Assembly: GCA_963668655.2 (NCBI GenBank)
Contig: CAXXPQ010000003.1
Span: 124,001 to 188,000 of the forward strand
Reading direction: 5' to 3'
Origin: G963668655 sp963668655
GTDB taxonomy: Bacteria > Myxococcota_A > SURF-8
DNA length: 64,000 nucleotides
Position 1 is the stretch's first letter, and each line of letters begins with the position of its first letter. Below, one piece after another: positions 60,129 to 64,000 of this stretch. The notes under the pieces were generated by a model. It was not told the DNA's origin and did no database searches. It saw only the letters and a program-made list of their open reading frames with translations. The position numbers were made by a program, and so were the translations under genes.

Positions 60129-61499
60129 ATGAAATTCCGCCTGTTGACGCTGGTTCTGGCCGCTACGCTCCTTTCGGTTGCGACGCCCGCTCTGGCGGCG
60201 CGCGCCACCGACGTACTCGACGCCAATGACGGCGACCAGATCCCTCTGGATTTCGAAATCGACGTGGAGTTTCGCCAGGAAATGGAATGGGCGATGATTT
60301 CCAGGGAGCGGAACGCGGCGGACGGCAACCAGGTTCTCACCCTGAATCAGGACGAGTTCGTATACGAGGAATTGAAGCAGACCCTGGACATCACCGGACG
60401 GATCGGCATCTGGCGCGACGTGGAGTTTCATTTCACGTTTCCCGTCACGCTGAACGAAACCTCCAAGGGAAAACCCTCCGGCCATTGGCGCAATAAATAC
60501 TGGAGCGCCATCTATCCCTGGCAGTCCCTGGCGGCCGGCGGCACGCTGAGCCAGCAGCCCACCTCCTATTTCAACGGCGGCCCTTCCCTTCTGGCCGATC
60601 GTGTTTTCGGTTACATCAACTGGGAATCCGTTCGCAGCGGTTTCGGCGACATGACCCTCGGTTTCGCCTGGGCGCCGCTGAACAACGAACGGGACGACAC
60701 CTTCCCCAGTTGGAAACTGGCCTTCGATCTCGGACTTCCCACCGGATCCGAGCAGAATCCCAGAATGGAAACCTCGGCGGCGAACTCGCTCAAGGGCACC
60801 AATCCCAGCAGCAACGTGGGCCGGAAGGTGCTGACGTTCAATCTATCCACCGCCATTTCCAAGCGTTTCGGGTTTTCCGATCCGTACTTCGGCGGAAACA
60901 TCAAGATTCCCGTGGGCGTCGGAACGCACCTGAAGGATCCGCGCATCATCGGCGGGTTCATGGTCGGAAACGAATTCATTCTGTTCGAGCGGTTTTACAA
61001 GCGGGAAAAGGAACCTCTGTGGAAAATCGCCTTCGATTTCCGCGCGTCCGCCACGATCTACGGCCGCGGTCAGGATTTCACGGGCGTCACCGATCCGCTG
61101 GCCTGGCGGCGGGACAAGGAGAATACCGACAACGAAACCTATTGGCCGGACGATCTGCGCCGGGTGACTTCGAGCACGGGAGTCGAGCGCCCGGTGGATT
61201 ATTTCGCCTATGACGGCGCGCCCGAATACGAAGTTCCCATCGAGGATCGCTACACCTACATCGAGGCGCTCGTGGGGCTGCACTTCGTCCTGTATCACTA
61301 CGTCCTGATCGGCACGCAGTACACCTTCGGGCATCGCACGGACCATTTCCTGTCGTTGCCGAGCAAGGTCAACGACCTGGACCTGCGGAATCTGAACTCC
61401 TCCGGTTACAACGCGCAGATCAACGAAACCGGCGCGCGCATCCGCAAGGAAGGTTCCTTCGTGTTCAGCCTCTCCTGGTCACTGGGAATCACGTTCTAA
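60129..61499 (+). CDS. Outer-membrane barrel-type protein
   Basis: 456 residues from ATG 60129 (GGAGG eight bases ahead). Signal peptide FRLLTLVLAATLLSVATPALA, cut near 23. Alternating beta pattern with many aromatic residues and a C-terminal Phe (SWSLGITF) fit an outer-membrane barrel. No family firmly recognised. Confidence 0.65.
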   Translation: MKFRLLTLVLAATLLSVATPALAARATDVLDANDGDQIPLDFEIDVEFRQEMEWAMISRERNAADGNQVLTLNQDEFVYEELKQTLDITGRIGIWRDVEFHFTFPVTLNETSKGKPSGHWRNKYWSAIYPWQSLAAGGTLSQQPTSYFNGGPSLLADRVFGYINWESVRSGFGDMTLGFAWAPLNNERDDTFPSWKLAFDLGLPTGSEQNPRMETSAANSLKGTNPSSNVGRKVLTFNLSTAISKRFGFSDPYFGGNIKIPVGVGTHLKDPRIIGGFMVGNEFILFERFYKREKEPLWKIAFDFRASATIYGRGQDFTGVTDPLAWRRDKENTDNETYWPDDLRRVTSSTGVERPVDYFAYDGAPEYEVPIEDRYTYIEALVGLHFVLYHYVLIGTQYTFGHRTDHFLSLPSKVNDLDLRNLNSSGYNAQINETGARIRKEGSFVFSLSWSLGITF

Positions 61500-61520
61500 C
61501 CGGAAACAGGCCGTCTCCAC

Positions 61521-61967
61521 TCAAGAACGGTTCGGGTTTTGTCGAATCCTTCGCAAAACGCCCATGATCCGCCCGGCGGGAAGACTGAGTTTCGCAATCA
61601 GGCGAGCCCTCAACCCGTACATGAGGGAATCTGTCCGGACGCTTTCTCCGTTCCGGATCACCTCCGACACCTTCCCCAGAACCGCGGAAACCGGCCAGGG
61701 AGCATCCGGCTCGGAGAACCAGTCTCCTTTCGTGACCAGTTTTCCCGGAAATTTTCGACTCCACCCAAGAAAGCGGTGCAGACACACTTCCTCCCGGTAT
61801 CGCATCAGGACCAGATCCCCGCGTTTCAGCTCGTCCGGATCGCACACTCGAATAACGAAAACCGTTCCGGATCCGAAAAACGGCCGCATGCTTCCGCCCA
61901 GCCCCCGGAAATGAACTTCCCCCTTTTCGTAAAGCTCCCGAAGGAATGATCTCATCCCGCTGTCCAT
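61521..61967 (-). CDS. S24/S26-like peptidase
   Basis: 148 residues from ATG 61967 (GAGG six bases ahead). Catalytic-Ser motif GLGGSMRPFFGSG, KRGDLVLMR and LHRFLG, then TKGDWF match the S26/SipW-type signal peptidase core, where a Ser/His pair replaces Ser/Lys. It has no clear N-terminal membrane anchor; a C-terminal hydrophobic region is weak. Such short forms often sit in clusters for peptides or exopolysaccharides, not evident here. Confidence 0.7.
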   Translation of the reverse strand: MDSGMRSFLRELYEKGEVHFRGLGGSMRPFFGSGTVFVIRVCDPDELKRGDLVLMRYREEVCLHRFLGWSRKFPGKLVTKGDWFSEPDAPWPVSAVLGKVSEVIRNGESVRTDSLMYGLRARLIAKLSLPAGRIMGVLRRIRQNPNRS

Positions 61968-62208
61968 GTCGTTCCTCATCCGGATTATCTCATTGCAAAA
62001 GCCCGGAAAATGTACCACACTCTTCCGGCTTTCCGAAGCATTCGCCGAAGCGATGTCTGTTTTCTTTGCAGGGGCGCGACGGGCTGTGCTAGGATAACGA
62101 TAAGGCTAGCGTTTCATGCAACCGAGATGGCGCGGGACAAGGTATCGGCCCATCGTATCGCAACCACGACTTCCCGACCTTTCCGCGCCGGATCGTATGG
62201 AGGCCGGA

Positions 62209-62694
62209 ATGCCGACCATTCGACACATCCTTGTCGGTATCGATTTCTCGGAGTATTCCAGGGAAGCCGCCCGCTATGCGACGTACCTGGCGGCAAAGCT
62301 CACCGCCAAGGTTTATTTCCTGCATGTTCAGGATCCCCCCAAGTATCCCTCCTCCGGGTTTTCCTCCTACGAACCCCATACGGTGAAACGCCACCTGGAG
62401 CAGGAAAAGAACCGGGAGCAGGAAAGTCTGGCCGAACTGAAGAAGTTCATCGCCGAATTCGAAAAAAGCGACACGATGACCCGCCATCTGGTCGCCTTCG
62501 GAAACGTGACCCGAGAAATTCTGCGGGTGGCCGAAGACAAGGATATCGACCTGATCGTCATCGGAACGCATGGAAAAACGGGGCTCTCCAACCTTTTGCC
62601 CGGTTCCGTGGCGGAAAAGGTGGTCCGAAAGGCCGCCTGTCCCGTTCTGGCCGTTAAATTATCCAGCCAAAACACCATCGCGCCCAGTTTCTGA
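62209..62694 (+). CDS. Universal stress protein, UspA family
   Basis: 161 residues from ATG 62209 (GGAGG five bases ahead). Opens RHILVGIDFSEYS and carries the ATP-binding motif GTHGKTGLSNLLPGSVAE (G-x2-G-x9-G-S), so it is an ATP-binding Usp. Cytoplasmic. It is followed by a barrel gene after four bases. Confidence 0.92.
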   Translation: MPTIRHILVGIDFSEYSREAARYATYLAAKLTAKVYFLHVQDPPKYPSSGFSSYEPHTVKRHLEQEKNREQESLAELKKFIAEFEKSDTMTRHLVAFGNVTREILRVAEDKDIDLIVIGTHGKTGLSNLLPGSVAEKVVRKAACPVLAVKLSSQNTIAPSF

Positions 62695-62698
62695 AATC

Positions 62699-64000
62699 AT
62701 GCGCCGCATCGCCTTTTTCATCTTCTGCTTTCTGACTCTCACGACGGCGCTCTGCGAGGCGGTGGAAGTGGAACTCTGGCCCCGGACCGTCTTCCAGCTT
62801 CAGCAGCTCCGCGACGTGGACCGGCTGAAGATCGACAAGACGCGCTTCACCCAGTATCTCACGCTGAATCTGTACGAAAAAAGCGACGCCCCCAACCACC
62901 TGTTCTTCTCCTCCCTGCGCGTGGACGCGGATCTCGGCCGGGACAATTCCCCGGACGCCAGCCCGGATCCGTTGCGCTACCAGAGTTTCGCGCTGATGTA
63001 CGCCTATTACGAATGGCGACGTATCGGGGATCTCGTGGACCTGACCGTGGGGCGGCAGATTCTCACCGACGAACTCGGCATGGCCGCCATGGACGGACTG
63101 AAACTCTCCATCTACCACTCCTGGCACGTGGGGCTGGAACTGTATTCGGGCTTCGAGATCAAAGGGGCGCTCAACGCCGACAGCAAGGGCTTCGAACTGC
63201 CCAACTCGGACACCTTCGAGCCCGACGGACTGACCGGCGACGACCGGCTGACCGGCGTCTTCGGCGCGGCGATCTTTCTGCACGGCATCGAGAACACCCA
63301 GGCCCGCCTGCACTACCGCCACCGGTACTCGGGAGAAACGGACGGCTACAATCTCGGCCTGTCCTTCCGGCAGCGCATCTTCGGATTCTGGGATCTGTAC
63401 ACCACCGACGATTTCAATCTGTTTACGGAACGCTTCAATCAGCTGAACGTCGGCGCCCGTTTCGACTTCGACTGGATCTCCTTTTCCCTGGATCACGCCA
63501 CCCGCTTCCCGAACTTCGACGCGGACTCCATCTTCAACCTATTCGACATTCACGGCGAAAAGGAACTGGCGGCGCGCTTCTACGTCCGGCCGGATCGTCG
63601 CACGCATCTGAATCTGGGCTATTCCCGCATCGTGCAGGCCAACGACTTCCCCCTGTTCGACTCCTGGGGGAGAGAGGGAAACGCGGGAAATTTCGCGGAC
63701 CTGGGATTGACGCGAAGCATCGGCCAAAGTACGGAAATCCGCGCGGGATACCGGATGGGCATGGGCTGGGGAGGCGACCAGCATCGTTTCCGCCTGGGAG
63801 CGGGAACGGCCGTGTGGAACCGCCGCATCCGTCTGGACGGCGACTGGATGGGAACGTATTACGAAAAACTGCTGTATACCGATATCCTGGAAGGCGCGCG
63901 CAACAAGGGATTCAGCATGGGCGTGCGCGTGCAATCCGATTTCCGGCTGGTGGAAGAGGTGTCCTTGAAACTGATGGGCGATGTATACTCCAACGACCTG
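62699..64000 (+). CDS. Outer-membrane barrel protein, cut by window end
   Basis: The frame opens at ATG 62699 and stays open to the window edge (434 codons). Signal peptide RIAFFIFCFLTLTTALCEA (cut near 20), then a long series of beta strands with aromatic residues (YQSFALMYAYYEWR, RLHYRHRYSG, RFDFDWISFSLDH). The initial region resembles phosphate- or alginate-selective-type porins. The C-terminus lies outside. The long antisense frames here are shadows. Confidence 0.7.
   Translation, partial: MRRIAFFIFCFLTLTTALCEAVEVELWPRTVFQLQQLRDVDRLKIDKTRFTQYLTLNLYEKSDAPNHLFFSSLRVDADLGRDNSPDASPDPLRYQSFALMYAYYEWRRIGDLVDLTVGRQILTDELGMAAMDGLKLSIYHSWHVGLELYSGFEIKGALNADSKGFELPNSDTFEPDGLTGDDRLTGVFGAAIFLHGIENTQARLHYRHRYSGETDGYNLGLSFRQRIFGFWDLYTTDDFNLFTERFNQLNVGARFDFDWISFSLDHATRFPNFDADSIFNLFDIHGEKELAARFYVRPDRRTHLNLGYSRIVQANDFPLFDSWGREGNAGNFADLGLTRSIGQSTEIRAGYRMGMGWGGDQHRFRLGAGTAVWNRRIRLDGDWMGTYYEKLLYTDILEGARNKGFSMGVRVQSDFRLVEEVSLKLMGDVYSNDL

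Noticed and set aside
1..64000. CRISPR array, prophage or defence system
   Set aside because: No regularly spaced repeats, integrase, phage structural genes or known defence proteins were seen.

Overview
The window reads as the chromosome of a Gram-negative (diderm) bacterium of moderately high GC. It holds type II secretion genes (gspL-gspM-gspN), several outer-membrane beta-barrels, many lipoproteins and Kdo activation (KdsC-KdsB). The mix of a zinc-ribbon Ser/Thr kinase with TPRs, TPR plus roadblock/LC7 proteins, HD-GYP and GGDEF proteins and a Gld-type ABC module resembles the deltaproteobacterial/myxobacterial grade or a related uncultured lineage. No 16S rRNA gene is present, so this placement is inference.

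Layout. 1-3135: end of a type II secretion operon. 3146-8745: a diguanylate cyclase divergent from a four-gene Gld-like ABC operon ending in a clear terminator. 8878-13552: a soluble sensor kinase, an acyl-CoA ligase and a ferritin-like diiron protein. 13553-14048: a non-coding repeat copy. 14049-23287 (minus strand): ExeA-like ATPase, a giant acidic TPR protein, EF-P, an M24 peptidase, a roadblock/TPR pair and EF-G. 23726-32830: a tightly overlapping operon for the ethylmalonyl-CoA pathway (CoA lyase, methylsuccinyl-CoA dehydrogenase, mesaconyl-CoA hydratase, ethylmalonyl-CoA mutase, MeaB, crotonyl-CoA carboxylase/reductase fused to CBS domains). 32843-36331: two different nucleoside diphosphate kinases, a secreted protein and a degenerate tandem HD-GYP protein. 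36486-40821: cyclophilin lipoprotein, two tRNAs, a secreted protein abutting the tRNA genes, a membrane HExxH protein and a Ser/Thr kinase. 41008-42410: an IS630-type element inserted in the second copy of the repeat. 42411-45565: barrel protein, TlpA and redoxin lipoproteins. 45858-49383: thiS-thiG-thiE-nudix facing a kdsC-kdsB fusion. 49536-54480: small kinase, OmpA-like lipoprotein, then an operon of MgtC, nitrilase amidase, NadE and NadD. 54626-58245: fadA-fadB beta-oxidation operon behind a FadR-like palindrome. 58804-64000: lipoprotein, Nudix, barrel, S24/S26-like peptidase, UspA, and a barrel cut by the window end.

Metabolic reading: acyl-CoA ligase, FadB and thiolase would turn fatty acids into acetyl-CoA, and the ethylmalonyl-CoA cluster would assimilate acetyl-CoA without a glyoxylate bypass. 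This is inferred from gene content. The ethylmalonyl-CoA cluster, its CBS-fused reductase and the repeat family split by the IS element are the most unusual things here. No CRISPR array, prophage or defence island was seen.
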